NCBI GenBank assembly: GCA_032358255.1
Contig: JAULBX010029931.1
Coordinates: 1 to 64,000 of the forward strand
Length of the DNA stretch: 64,000 bases
Reading direction: 5' to 3'
Source of the DNA: Heterotrichella gracilis
Taxonomy: Eukaryota > Sar > Xanthophyceae > Tribonematales > Xanthonemataceae
Position 1 is the stretch's first letter, and each line of letters opens with the position of its first letter. Both the position numbers and the translations under genes were made by a program. Below, one piece after another: positions 13,979-24,418 of the stretch. Below the pieces are notes generated by a model that saw nothing but the letters and a program-made list of their open reading frames with translations, ran no database searches and was not told the origin of the DNA.

Positions 13979-15902
13979 CTAATGGCTGTGACCTCCGATG
14001 AACGGTACATCCAATCCCCACCCGGACAACAGAATGACAATGCCCAACCCGATAGCCACTGCTGATGCTGCCCCTGCCAACTTTGTTGCTGCCCCCTCGC
14101 TTTGCTTCTGCAGTTTTTGCGTGGTTGCGCCTGCATGCATGACAGGATCCACCCATCAGCAACCACATGAAGGCATCAACAGGCAGGACACCCAGTGCAA
14201 AGGTTTCAAAGCATTGACCAGAGTACAGCCAGCCATGCGTGCTCCAGGTATACAGAATCTGCCTAAAAGTGGCCACACATCATGCAATCCTGTCTTTGAT
14301 GCCGCGCTGACCATGCCGCTGTGGTATGCTGCGGACTTCACTTTTAATGTATTTTGAGCTGCTCAACCACAGTGAGCTAAATGACAGAGAAACAGCATAA
14401 TAATGAAAAGCCCGCCGCGGTCCATGGACCTTGATATGCCATACGCCGCATCAAAGACAGGGTGCTCCGGATTCAAAGCCTTTGTTTGTCATTTACAATT
14501 GGTGTGCGTTAACCCATCTGGGTTGTGGCATGACCCATCCTGACCCGCCCTTCCCGCCCTTACCAATGAAGGCTGTGTAGCTCCCCATGGCAGTGACAGT
14601 CCCTAGCACAAACATGATGATGTAGGCTGCTGCCGCCAGTTTGGTGGGCAGTGCCAGCGCAGGGATGATGAGGAACAGGCTGTCGGGCTGGAGGCCATAC
14701 ACAATGCCCGTGGCAAAGGTCGCCAGCCCAAAGTGCTTTGCGTCCTCCTTCGTCACTGCGCCTCCGCCTGCGCATGGCAATATTTCAAACACATGGTATC
14801 CACGAAAATTGCCTACATGAATTACTGTTGGCAGAGGGGAAACCATATCAGATTGGCCATTCTTGATGCAGGGTCAATGCAGCAGCAGTGCCACTAGTAG
14901 AGCAGCTGTCGTGTTTCCTGGGTGAACCCTAAACCCTAAACCAGCGAACCCACCTGACAGGGCGAGGTCTCCCTCTGGCGCATGGTGCTGCTCAAAGAAG
15001 GTCTCGTAGATGCCGTATGCACCGATGGCCACCAGCGTCAGCCCCACGGTGGTGCCCCCAAACTTTGTGAGCGCGGGTACCAGCTGCTCAAACCTGTCCT
15101 TGAGGACCACCATCAGCAGGCCCAGGAACAGCTGCCCGGTGCTGTGCCCAAAGCCCCACAGCGCACCCAGCAGCGTGGCTTTCAGCTGGCTCCTGCCGAT
15201 TGTCAAGGGCGTCAGGGCCTGCACAAACAAAACATTGGTTGGCGGGGCAAGGAGCATTGCAATGGCAGCCAGAGTGTGCACCCAATTTACTCCAAGTTGT
15301 GGGCTTCAGCACATATGCAGTATTTTTACAGGCTGTGCACTCCTACCGCTAAATGGTCTGCCCCAGCCAGGGTGTGTAGGAACCCAGCTGCAAGCCCTGC
15401 CCAGGCGCTCCTTGCCGCAACCCTCATACCTGTGCACACAATTGACTCGGTTTGAGAGGTTGTGAACACTTCCAGTGTCATGGGTAATTGCTTGCATGTT
15501 CCACTTTTAACAATGCAGAGGCGTTGTGCAAGCAATACCTTCCTGCGCCCCAACGCCTGCAGCAGCTGTGATGGTCAGAAATGGGGAGGTGATGTTCAAG
15601 CTGGACGCCAGTGCCACCCATCCAGCGCAAGCCACAGCGCAATAGGCTGCCGCCTTGAGCTTTTGTTGCAAGCTGGGTGGCGATGGGAGGTAGGGAGTGG
15701 CTGCCTGGGCTGCCTGGCATGTGACCACACTGAGGTGCCTGCCTGTGCGAGTCAGGCTAAAAGTGCTAGGTGAGGCAGGGCAGAACTGACGCGATGCGGT
15801 GGTGTGGGGTACTGCTGAAAGCCTGGGTAGTGATTTCAAACCAGCAAGTCGTTGCTGTGCCAAGGCAGGCACGCAGCGTGAGCCAACTGCGCCCCTGTGC
15901 AT
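13979..15902 (-). CDS. Plastid membrane protein of the high-affinity nickel-transport (NiCoT-like) family
   Basis: Five exons: 15902-15539, 15429-15347, 15218-14954, 14767-14564, 14130-13979; 355 residues, all phases consistent. An in-frame ATG at 15941 would add 13 residues. The N terminus is Arg/Ser/Ala-rich, like a transit peptide, and is followed by a hydrophobic segment. The conserved core reads GLAAGFLHTLAGADHLA (metal-site helix), LTPLTIGRSQLKATLLGALWGFGHSTGQ, LKDRFEQLVPAL, then FATGIVYGLQPDSLFLIIPALALP and GTVTAMGSYTAFIG. This order matches the plant 'high-affinity nickel transport family protein' group, which are predicted plastid multi-pass proteins with six or more helices. The true substrate of the plant members is not settled; nickel is only the family name. 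Intron 3 has a TTTAGGG array next to its 5' splice site. Confidence 0.85.
14925..14942. repeat. Interstitial telomere-like array in an intron
   Basis: Two and a half CCCTAAA units lie about 12 bases inside intron 3 of the nickel-transporter-like gene, just after its 5' splice site. On the gene's sense strand they read TTTAGGG. Confidence 0.85.
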
Positions 15903-17304
15903 GGTATTGGCGAGAGGCACACCACCCCCCATGTTGCACACGGAACGTTCTACCTCATTCCCGGGCTAGGCGGGCGTCTCAGAGGGGCAAAGCAACTGGT
16001 GAATACTAGTGTTACATGGGTAGCAGAGGCTTTGCAACGTATGACACAATGGTGGGTGCATTAGTCGTTTGAAGTTGACTATGTAGCGCAGCCACCAGAT
16101 AGATAAGGGAGCCTGGGGAGCACACGCCTGGCACAAGCGGGGATGGCACTGTGGAACCCTAAATTAGGGTTTTCAGGGCAAGGGGCATCACCTTGACCCC
16201 GCACCTTGACAGGCACATCCTGCCTTTCACACAGTATGCAGTCTCTATGCAGGGTAAGCACTTAACAAATCAGTCACCGAGAATATTAATACCAACCGAC
16301 AAGCCAACTTACAACGCAAAACAGGGCTAGAAAGGAAGGAAACCCAACGTCATTTGCACGAATAAGGCAGCATATTATGCAACAATAGCTCCCACGAAAA
16401 TCCAGTCAGAGACCCATCATGCAGGTACACCAACAGTGTCACCCACGCATTCAGAATCTGTCTGTCATTCTAGCCTAGGGCACATGTATTGTGCACACAG
16501 TAGCTACTCCGCAGGATAACTTTACTGCAACCTACCATGTAGACGCTCAAGTATCTAATAGTAGTCTACAGCTCAAATGATGAAAAATATCGACGGCAGG
16601 AGGGGCCCACAACGCTAATTGCCAACCTCCATAGAAAACTGCTGCCGGAGCTTAGCATACATACCAAATCTCAAACGTGCACAGCTGTCCTGTGCCACAA
16701 AAATTGCTGCGCGGGGCGCCTGGTAAAGGAAACAGATACATACTAATAATCCGCATCTCAACCCTATAAAGTGCTAATTTTCAAGAATTGCATATGCCAA
16801 GGATGGCTAGGCAGGCACACACGTCGTCGAAAAAGATGAAGGATGCCACAGTGCTGTTGGCAGCACATCCCCTGGACCTCAGTCACTACTACTAAGTAGG
16901 CCAGGACCCGCGACCACTAAAGAATCTCGAAACCCTGTCAGTTTGCACTTCAAGTGTGCGTCATCCAATCAAATCGAATGTTCGACAGCAACTTGCTGCT
17001 CCAGCAAAATCAAACGCTGTGCCCCAGTGCCACTCCACCAATCAAACGCTGGGCCAGTGGGGGTCATCTGGCCAGCTGTCATAAGACTGCGCAAGTCCCG
17101 CAACGGTCGGCAGACGCACAATCTGCACGCATGCTATTGATGCAATCCTGCAATGCTAAACAACTGCACTAGTGAGCTCTCAATGCAAAACCAGACTGTA
17201 TGTGGGCCCTTACTACACTACAGCAACCGCTCCAGCGCTACCCAATGTTGCCCATTCCCACAGCAACCGCTCCAGTGCTACCCAACGTTGCCCATCCCCT
17301 CGCC
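15903..17304. other. Intergenic: nickel-transporter-like promoter and phospholipase B-like 3' UTR
   Basis: No conserved coding stretch is seen. A single CCCTAAATTAGGG-like inverted pair lies at about 16156-16170. TTACA at about 16309 (TGTAA on the minus strand) could end the phospholipase B-like transcript. A 40-base tandem duplication lies at 17221-17300, directly behind that gene's stop. Confidence 0.5.
17221..17300. repeat. 40-bp tandem duplication
   Basis: Units 17221-17260 and 17261-17300 begin cagcaaccgctccagYgcta and differ at only a few positions. They lie immediately downstream of the phospholipase B-like stop codon, in its 3' UTR. Confidence 0.9.
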
Positions 17305-20300
17305 TTAGCTGCTGACTGCCTTGCATCCCGTCGTCAGCGGCAGCCCTTCCGGCGACACCCGCTCAAACGCAAAGTCAAAGGTATCGGGCATGCCCACATG
17401 GTCAAAATCGTCAAACTCCGCTGTCCAGTTGAAGGGCGGCTGGTTCTGCGTGGTCGGCCCGTTGATGATCTCAGCATGCAATTTCATCGCCATGCTGTAG
17501 CTTGTCACCTTGGTATCCATGCACCCCTTGGGCACTGGGTGCACAGGGTCCAAATCCCCTCGCCCACACACAGCCCCAAGAGGGCTGCTCAAGGAGTACT
17601 GCACAGCACACATCAGATCTACGTTTAACCACATGAAAGGTTTGCAACGCAGTGCAAAGCTGCACCCATGTGCAGACAGCATAACAAACCCCAACTCCAT
17701 ATGCGCACGGTCTGATTTTCTGCATTCTGTACGACACCATGCAGCGTCAAGTGTCCTTCTTGCCGCACATAATTGCACAGACCCGTGGCAAGCCACTCAC
17801 CGGGTCGTGCTCCCACCCGTTGTAGCGCATGACCTTCTTGAAGTCCTCCAGCGAGGTCACATCCCCTTGGTCCCGGCGGAAAATCTTGGCGCGTGGCGAC
17901 ACCTGGTAGCTCAGCCAACTGGTGGCCTCAACAAACTGGGGGCCTCGGTCCCGCTGGCGCTGCGCAAAGTCGGGGTAGCCGGACTTGTTGTAGATGTCTG
18001 GGAAGTAGGCCACGTTGTATGAGGGCCAGTAGCCGCGCCCCAAGGTGTCTGTCATGTCCCCAGAGGCCACCTGGCCGGGGATTTGCTCCACCACCCACAG
18101 GAGGTCGGACATCAGCTCCTGCTTGGGAGGGGAATAATGGTGAGTGAGAGACAGCTTAGATGCTGTGGCAAAAGTAGAGGGGCCAGTGGCAACCCTGGCG
18201 TGACGTGGGACCATGGCGTGCATTGCTGCCAACCACATGCAGATGGACCCATCAAGCTTGCTGTCGCCTTTTGACCCGCACACAAAGCACACTCACAATG
18301 GTTTCCAGCATGTCTCCGACACAATTTCTACTCATTATCCTTTACTAATGCGATTACCTCCATATTTTACATATTTTAAAAAAAAAATGAATGACGTGAA
18401 CCCCCGCCCCAAAACAAAATGCAATTACTTGTTAATGACCGCCCACGAACCCTTACAAGACCAGGGCCCAGGCTGCCTCACCTGGTGGGGCTTGAACCTC
18501 TTGAGATCAATGATGATGTACTGGTTGTTGTAGGTCCCTGAGTTGTACTCCGCCATGGCGCTCGCCCACTGGCCACCGCTGTCCGACAGGAAGTTGGCCA
18601 CCCGCACCCGGTGCCAGCTCAGCAGCGACTGGGGCGTGAGCTGGCGGTACAGGGAGAAGTCGAAGATCTTGTTGGTTGTCTGCAGCACCACCAGGTGGTT
18701 GTCCATGATGTAGAAGTCATCGTCCGACACCAGCTCGCCATAGTAGCTGGAGAAGGACATGCGGTGCACCTTGATGCTCTGCAGGAAGGAGGGTGATGGA
18801 TTTGAGATTTAAGAAACAAAAACAGACCTTGCCCTCATGAGCTTGCCACAATTTTCAAGTGTTTGCAGCGGATGCACCCGCCACAATTGGTTGCGGGTTT
18901 TGCGTGCACGCAGGGGAAGTCCTTTAACAAACAGAGTGTATTTAACAAACATACAATTCGTTCAGCTTTACTGCTATTTTGTCCTGCCTGTACAAATGTT
19001 TCAATTTCTAATTCTTTTCACATTTATTATCAAGCCAAAACAGGGGTTGAATACTCAAATTAAACAGGTCCTGCTTCCACAGGAAGCAGCACACAGCCTG
19101 CGGGTACATACCGGGTTGTTGAGGTTGAGCTCGTAGTGCTTGTAGATGCGCAGCATGGCAGTGTATGTATCCCACGCCGATTGGCCCATCAGAATATCCC
19201 CTAGGTCAGCAGTGACCTTGACCAGCGCGCTGCACCGCCCACTGAGCTCCAGGTTCCTGATCAGCTGATCAGGTGCCCCAGCGCTGTAGCGGTCCCAGGG
19301 CTGGTGGACATCGTTTGGAAGGTCCAGCAGGTCATACAAGTCACCTGCACACGCAGCATGCATGTAAATCAGGGTCCCGGCTATGACTTCATTATTGCAG
19401 CAACTGATCAGTTGACAACCCCTTGGATTATCATTGTGATGGAAATGGTATGAATGGGTTGGACTATTTCCATCACATTGCTTTGTCACCAGTACCACCT
19501 GTCTGCATTTAGACAGGTAAATAACGAAAATGCATTTGATAGCCAGTACGCTTGGAGACATTATTATCCACAGAGCAGGACGTGTAAACTAATGTGCAGT
19601 CATTTACACGTCCTGCAACAACGAGATAGGCAGCAGCTAATTACTGAGGAGCAATGCCTACCATTAGACGCCAGCATCCAGAGGTCCCATTTGTCCAGCG
19701 TGCGTATGGCCGCCTCGTCGTTTGCAGCCTTTGCTGCGGCCTGGTACCCCGCCACCATGCCATCAAACTGAGTAAACACCAGCCCAGTGGCGTTCCACAA
19801 GACTGAATCATTGCTAGCAATCTGATTGCGCGCCCAGCTTTCTTGCACTTGCAGGAAGTGCAGTGGAACATCAAAAGTTGCGTTTATCTGCTTAATGAAA
19901 TATTGTTTTACGTTATACTGGTTCTGCGAAATCCTCCTTGCTGTAAGGAACCCTTCAATGAAGCCAGCCGCAAACATCTGCTCGCTGTCTGTGTAGTGTG
20001 AGTTGGTCACGACCCGCAGCTGAGCAAAATTGCTCTTGGTGAATTGCGAGTCCACAAACACGCCATGTGCGACAGCGCCTGCGAAAGCATTGCACGGGTC
20101 AAAACCTGATTTTGTACGTGTCTTTCACGTCCCGCTGGTAATTACAGAGATTCTGCAAGCAGACTGGATGCATCCTTCTCCAAAACAGTCTTGTGAGTCA
20201 GGTTTGTGGCTCCCTGAAATGACTGTCAAAAACATATAAAATCAACCTATCCTTGGGCATCACAATGACATGGTGCACCATGAGATGTGAACCTCGCTAA

Positions 20301-20871
20301 AGTTATGAAATCACTTTGTGAGTTCCCAAGCCACCACAGAGAGGGAGAGAGATTTGGGACACGCGCATGCATATACCCTTTCAAGCAGTGGGCCAATACT
20401 TCTCACGCACGAATACACAGCCAGCAACGTCAGCAGGTCAATATGAAGCTGTGCATGTTCCACTAAGTAGCTGAAATCGACACAACGAGTTCGAATTTTT
20501 TTTTGACTATTCACACCAACTGGCAGTGGGAACTGCACACTTTCGTTGGCATCTCTGGATGTGGCAACTGCAACGTAATGCCTGCACATGCTGACCAACA
20601 TTTGCATTCAGCTCAGCATCGCACTGAGCTGAAGCTCGAGCACGCTGTCATTGGTATTGTTTTTACCTCCTTGGATTCCGTCAGCAAGGTGCCAGTCGCC
20701 GTCCACCAGCAAAACGCTGCCCGACTCCCGGTGGGATGCCAAGCCATCATCGCACCCATTCTCCGTGAAAGCGTCGCTCAGAGCAAAAAGGGCGGGGACT
20801 GCCCAAGACACATATACAATACAAACACACGACATGTATCTCAACAGCCTGGAGCCACCATTGTGGTGCAT
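17305..20871 (-). CDS. Phospholipase B-like (PLBD/lamina ancestor) Ntn hydrolase, secreted or lysosomal
   Basis: Six exons: 20871-20667, 20078-19662, 19344-19112, 18778-18482, 18118-17801, 17598-17305; 587 residues, all in phase, against about 550-590 in animals and slime moulds. It opens with a hydrophobic signal-like stretch (SCVCIVYVSWAVPALFAL). Family blocks follow in order: GSVLLVDGDWHLADG; LRVVTNSHYTDSEQMFAAGF; SGRCSALVKVTADLGDILMG; SAWDTYTAMLRIYKHYELNL; SFSSYYGELVSDDDFYIMD; WHRVRVANFLSDSG; YNSGTYNNQYIIIDLKRF; YWPSYNVAYFPDIYNKSGYP; APRAKIFRRDQGDV-like; GCMDTKVTSYSMA. The Cys of GRCSALVK (about residue 245) matches the self-processing N-terminal nucleophile of the family. Animal members are acid hydrolases of phospholipids or N-acyl lipids. 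Vacuolar or secreted location is inferred from the signal sequence. Confidence 0.93.
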
Positions 20872-21449
20872 GGTGACAGGCCAGCTCCCAGGTAAGGTGG
20901 CGGTCAGTGTTGAGGCGGTGCTGAAGAATAGTAAACACCCAACGTTTGCTCCACACCACTTGTAGTCTACAACCACAAAACAAAATGGCGGCGATAGCTG
21001 TGTAAAGCGGTGTTCAAGACTTGCGCCGCAAGTTGCGGCCTTCGTTTGAAGGCTCAACTTCCAAGAAACTTTGCATGCTGGCACGATTTGCGGGACAGGT
21101 GTGCCAGCATGTGGTGCCCTCGGTGACTGCCACCTGGAAGCATGCCTCGAAATTGCAAATATATTATGTATTTGGACAGTAGAGAAATTTGTTTATTAAA
21201 AGCTTGCTAGCTAGCAGGCTCTATGAGGTGAGTGGAGACAGGGGCGAGATAACCACCAGGGTGAAGCACTGTACAGCAGTTCGCCACATTCGTGAGGTAC
21301 CCAAAGAACAGGTGGCCCTGTTGGAGTCCAACCTTGGTGATTTGGATTAATATATATCCTATATAGAGGATAAAAGGAAAGGTGCCACCTTGCTTGCTGA
21401 GAATTTTAATACGTGGCTGCCGCAGTGTGTGAATTGCTAACTTTGCTGT

Positions 21450-22080
21450 AGAAACGAGGAGGGAGGGGGGGGAGGGGGGACAAAGATATGGCTCAGGATT
21501 GGGGTGTGATATATTACAGAATTAAGTGCGTTGGGGAATGAAAACTTGTGTGATCCAGGCTGTGCAGATATGTAGCCTGTACGTGAAGTGTGGACTAGTG
21601 GTATGCTAGTTAACAGTGGCATGCCAGCACATCCTTTCACATATAACCACTGGCATTTAAAATGTGAAAGTTTATGCCATGTGGGCTATTCCTTGGTACA
21701 GCCCTGCAGGGGTGTTGGGTATGGAGGAGGGGGGGGGGGGAGGGGGGGAAAATATGTGGCTGTGTGAACGGTTCACCTCACTGCAACATTATAGAAAGAG
21801 AATGCAACGAGGGACAACGTGTGGCCTTGCAAATACACCCAACAAGACCAAAGGGCGCTAACCTTTGGGTACAGCCTTGTAGGAGTCCTGGGTATGGAGG
21901 AGGGAGGGGGGGGAGGGGGGGGAAATATGTGGCTGTGTGAACGGTTCACTTGGGTGCAAAAACATTTCAAAGAGGAATAATGGGGGGACAATATGTGGCC
22001 TAGGCCCAAGGCTTGAGAATGGTTTAGCTGCTCCAGGTAGCTCCAGAAGAATGGAGGCAGGGGTATGGGGGGAGGGGGTG
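21450..22080. repeat. Degenerate G-rich repeat family
   Basis: Two copies about 180 bases apart (around 21700-21830 and 21870-22000) share the order tacagcc, ggtatggaggagg, a G-run, then atatgtggctgtgtgaacgg. A related G-run block lies at 21455-21490, and a weaker one at about 22050. The G-runs are 6 to 13 long and could form quadruplexes. Confidence 0.8.
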
Positions 22081-22578
22081 TATGTGCCTGTAACTTGAGT
22101 AAGTTTAAAATCAGAGAATAGCTTCTATATTGGGTAGGCAAGGCAGTAACAATAGCGCATGCATGCATGCCGATGGTTGACCCGGTGCCAGCTAGCTTAC
22201 TACTGGTTGAACCGGTATGCATCGCCGGTGTGATCGTTTTATGCTGTTTATCCGGGCGGACAAGCGATCCGAGGCAGCAAAATGTTCGAGACGACGTCCG
22301 AAGCCGTTCGGCGGCCGCCTATGCGGGGACGGCAGGTGGGACGAAATCACGAGCCGTCGTGCCTGCAGAGCGTCGGCGGTCGACGGCGGAGGGTGCGAGC
22401 GTGCAGCACGGATGCAACCGGCGGTTTCACGAGCGTGCAGCATCACCCAAATAAAGCTTAAGCGGGGGACTCTAATAAAGCACTGCTGTGGCACTTTGTC
22501 AAACAAGCTGAGGCACATCAGCGCAACAAGACGCCACGGTGTTACCGTGTACCGCGCACAGTATGAGTTTATTTTGAA

Positions 22579-22583
22579 TTACA
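22579..22583 (-). promoter_or_regulatory. TGTAA polyadenylation signal of MsrA
   Basis: On the minus strand this reads TGTAA. It lies about 207 bases after the MsrA stop and beyond the SECIS candidate, so the SECIS would sit inside the 3' UTR as required. Confidence 0.5.
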
Positions 22584-22651
22584 AAGGCAGTGTTGTAGTT
22601 GAATTATAAGGCAGTACTGCTCACCAACAAGCTGCCCTGAGTGTGCACCCA

Positions 22652-22715
22652 GGTGTCTCGGTCCATTGCGCACTTGCCGTGTTGGACAAAAGGACGTCAT
22701 AAACAGGTGGACACC
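22652..22715 (-). promoter_or_regulatory. SECIS element candidate (selenocysteine insertion)
   Basis: In the MsrA 3' UTR on the minus strand, ATGAC (22700-22696) faces CGAG (22660-22657), giving the UGA/GA non-Watson-Crick quartet of a eukaryotic SECIS. Above it GTCC pairs with GGAC, with further U-A and G-C pairs. Twelve bases after the quartet an unpaired AA is followed by a small CAC...GTG hairpin, the type II apical arrangement. Below the core GGTGT (22715-22711) can pair with ACACC (22656-22652), or CACCT with GGGTG just beyond. Folding was done by eye. Confidence 0.75.
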
Positions 22716-22785
22716 GTTGCATAGCCTGCAGGCTGCGCATGCAACTGCATACCCTGCACCTAACACTGTGGTGGGAAGGAGGCAG

Positions 22786-23957
22786 CTAGAACCGCCCAAA
22801 CCCTGTGCGCTGCTTCTCGATGTACTTCTGGTGGTACTCCTCCGCGTCATACCAGGGCTTGGCAGCCGCCAGCAAGGTCCACACCTTCACCCCATGCTTT
22901 GCCTCGATGGTGGCGATAGCCTGCTGCGCTGCCAGCTTCTGCTCCTCGTTGAGGTACCATATGGCTGACTGGTACTGCGGCTTGCTGCGGTAGGTGGGGT
23001 TGTGCTCGGCGTAAAACACCTGCAGCACAGCCGGGAAAGAGACAGTTGGGTACGGCTGGCTGGCATACAAACTTGCTGCCTTGTACCACCCCTGCTGGAA
23101 CAACAACGCACAGACAAGGTTTTCGCTGGTAGCAGGCTGGTAGCAGGCTGGGCTGGGGAGAGTGTGGTGCAGGTGTTTTATGCCAAGCAAGTTTTATGCT
23201 GGACGCCACAGCAGAAACCAACCTCCACAAAGTAACACGTACCTTGAGGATTTCTTCGTATGATATGACAGAAGGGTCAAAGACCACCTTCATTGCCTCT
23301 GTGTGGCCGTCGCCCCCACACACAGTCCCATAAGTTGGGTCTGGGCTGTCCCCACCCGTGTAGCCCACCCTAGTGCTTAAGACACCCCGAAGTTTACTGA
23401 ATGTAACTTCCTGCAAGTGGACAGTGGCAGTTTCAGGAGAACTATGGTACAGGCGGAGGAGTTACTTGGGTACATACTTGCACTGGCAAACGCCAGGATG
23501 CACTGGAGGAACATTCGTCATGGACCGGAACAACTGGAACACGACCATCGCGACAAAACCCGCAAATGCATGCATATTTAATAATTATCATTCCGCTGAA
23601 GTTTGCGTGAAGATAGCTAGGGTGGTGTGAAAACCGCCCATATGGCAATGCATGCATGGCAACACATGCATGCATGGCACACAAGGTAGCTAGAAGCGTA
23701 CGCACAGGGTGCCAGAATCAGCCCAGTGCAAGCAGGGCAGTCTCGGGCTGCCGCTCAGGAGCCTTGGACGCCGTAGCTGAAGCCATCGTTGAGGCGGAGA
23801 GCTTCCTGGCTGAACGGGTGCGCAGCTGAGAGACCACTGCAGAGTGAGTGGCTATGGGCGCCGAAAGGCAGATCGTCGCTGGTGCTGTGCGGGTTGCCAA
23901 AGCAGGTTTTGCCGTGTAGATTGGCTGCAAAGCAGCAGCCCTCACAACCTTTAACAT
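22786..23957 (-). CDS. MSRA: Selenoprotein peptide methionine sulfoxide reductase A (in-frame UGA = Sec)
   Basis: Three exons: 23957-23706, 23410-23243, 23019-22786; 217 residues if UGA at 23720-23718 is read as selenocysteine (Sec80). MsrA reduces methionine-S-sulfoxide in proteins through a nucleophile in the motif GCFW. Here the frame reads ALLALG-UGA-FW-HP and then splices in phase at GTGCGT to [20 protein letters not shown], so Sec stands exactly at the catalytic position, as known from a Chlamydomonas MsrA. Further family blocks are [27 protein letters not shown] and [13 protein letters not shown]. The first ~50 residues look like an organelle transit peptide ([17 protein letters not shown]). 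A SECIS candidate lies in the 3' UTR. Standard gene callers would end the protein at the UGA. Head-to-head with PAF1, 461 bases apart. Confidence 0.9.
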
Positions 23958-24418
23958 GCTGCCTTTGTCGTCGTGCAGGAAACAACAACTTCCAACGCCA
24001 TGCGCGAGCCTTAGTAAGGCTCAGCTTGGGGTGTTTCGCCTGTGCTATACATATAATGTCCGCCCCTTGCTGGCCCCACTTGGGCACCACCATGTCATAA
24101 AGCCCACCAGTGTCAAAAGCTGTTCACAGTTTCTAAACAAAGCCCAGCAACTTTGCAGCCACCTGCTGACCAACAGTGCCGATATCTGGGCAGATTTTTG
24201 GTCTTGTATCTCACTTGGGCTGGGGCATCTCCTTCTCACATGCTTGGGACACCAATAAAGGCAGCGACTTGTAAAGTACAACAGAAGAACATCAGATGGT
24301 TGAATTAACCTTGATAATGTTGATAATGTTGCCTTCGTGACTTGTAGCACCTGACAAGCAGCCCTAAGAGGATGAACTGCAGAAGGATTAGCCAATAGAG
24401 CTGAGACTGGGCCACGCC
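23958..24418. promoter_or_regulatory. Divergent promoter region MsrA / PAF1
   Basis: These 461 bases separate two outward-pointing start codons. TGATAATGTTGATAATGTTG, a small direct repeat, lies at about 24311-24330. No certain core promoter element was identified. Confidence 0.5.

Larger units (their letters stand above)
20872..22651. other. Intergenic region with G-rich repeats and a CpG-rich patch
   Basis: No gene is recognised. It holds the phospholipase B-like promoter, a degenerate G-rich repeat (21450-22080) and a compositionally distinct CpG-rich patch (about 22225-22450). TTACA at 22579-22583 is the probable polyadenylation motif of MsrA. Confidence 0.55.

Noticed and set aside
22217-22609. 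130-codon frame in the CpG-rich patch
   Set aside because: No motif or splice support; it probably stays open because of its high GC content.
23718-23720. MsrA ending at the UGA, or a GC-donor splice just before it
   Set aside because: The FW after the UGA is the diagnostic MsrA motif, a proper GT donor follows four codons later in phase, and a SECIS candidate exists. A donor at CTGG|GCTGAT would be very poor and would lose the catalytic residue.
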